Assembly (NCBI GenBank): GCA_004556395.1
Contig: SFHK01000028.1
Location: forward strand, 1 to 29,530
Direction: 5' to 3'
DNA: 29,530 nucleotides
Origin: Clostridiales bacterium
GTDB lineage: Bacteria > Bacillota > Clostridia > Christensenellales > Aristaeellaceae
Positions 29,403 through 29,530 of the stretch are shown here, one piece after another; the first letter of the stretch is position 1, and every line of letters starts with the position of its first letter. Made by a program: the position numbers and the translations under genes. The notes under the pieces were generated by a model. That model saw nothing but the letters and a program-made list of their open reading frames with translations, was not told where the DNA came from and ran no database searches.

Positions 29403-29530
29403 AATCCGCGTCGAGCTTTCGATGTGGATTTCCGGCTCGTCTGTACTCAGAGACCGCGCCGCGCGGAAGCGTTTTCCCGCCATCGAGCTTCCGTCGAACA
29501 TCCAACGCGTCGGCGTGCCGATTCGGAGGG

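Noticed and set aside
29403..29530. A gene or terminator behind the Lrp/AsnC gene
   Set aside because: Only a 7-bp inverted repeat without a T-run is present, and the short frames lack ribosome binding sites before the window ends.

Overview
The window is GC-rich, densely coded bacterial chromosome. It carries RNase Y, a BceAB-type ABC exporter, YesM/YesN-type sensing proteins, DUF378 and DUF2500 proteins, strong sigma-A type promoters and AGGAGG ribosome binding sites. This points to a high-GC, probably gut-associated member of the Bacillota (class Clostridia, possibly a Christensenellales-like lineage). The lineage is inference; no rRNA or tRNA gene is visible.

Layout. 1-2270 (+): the C-terminal part of a probable site-2 protease family protein, a DUF2500 membrane protein with a suspicious start junction, a small two-helix membrane protein, and a secreted Cys/Trp-rich protein; the last two have their own terminators. 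2332-6391 (-): operon argS - manA - GH172 (DUF2961) glycosidase. 6407-7768 (-): CPA2-type cation/proton antiporter. 7918-10944 (+): a sugar-oxidation cassette of Gfo/Idh/MocA oxidoreductase, ThuA-like protein and a second Gfo/Idh/MocA oxidoreductase. 11218-18347 (-): a six-gene unit of secreted Fe3+/HptA-type binding protein, YesM-type histidine kinase, YesN-type AraC response regulator, cytoplasmic 5'-nucleotidase-like phosphoesterase, SAM methyltransferase and BNR/sialidase-like protein. The last five genes are joined by four consecutive 4-nt stop/start overlaps. 18465-18945: a DUF378 gene followed by a run of perfect hairpins. 18956-21753 (-): BceAB-type ABC transporter. 22057-25642 (-): a GH106-like glycosidase invaded by tandem repeats. 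25749-27470 (+): rny. 27486-28913: divergent MATE exporter and Lrp/AsnC regulator.

How it fits together. Three separate glycan-directed enzymes (GH172, GH106-like, BNR/sialidase-like), mannose-6-phosphate isomerase and the oxidoreductase/ThuA cassette suggest a cell that forages on complex glycans. The binding protein, kinase and regulator resemble the HptRSA/PgtABC three-component sensors of phosphorylated sugars. Here they are translationally coupled to a phosphoesterase, a methyltransferase and a glycan-active enzyme, which looks like a compact sense-and-process operon.

Most unusual observations. (1) The GH106-like gene carries two in-frame tandem repeat expansions, of 72 bp and 75 bp period. 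A third array of the same family as the 75-bp repeat runs past its stop codon with a 74-bp period. Period is therefore a multiple of three inside the gene and not outside it. (2) The three-component sensor is coupled to enzymes by chained overlaps. (3) The GH106-like promoter has AraC-style direct repeats and a perfect palindrome at the expected transcription start.
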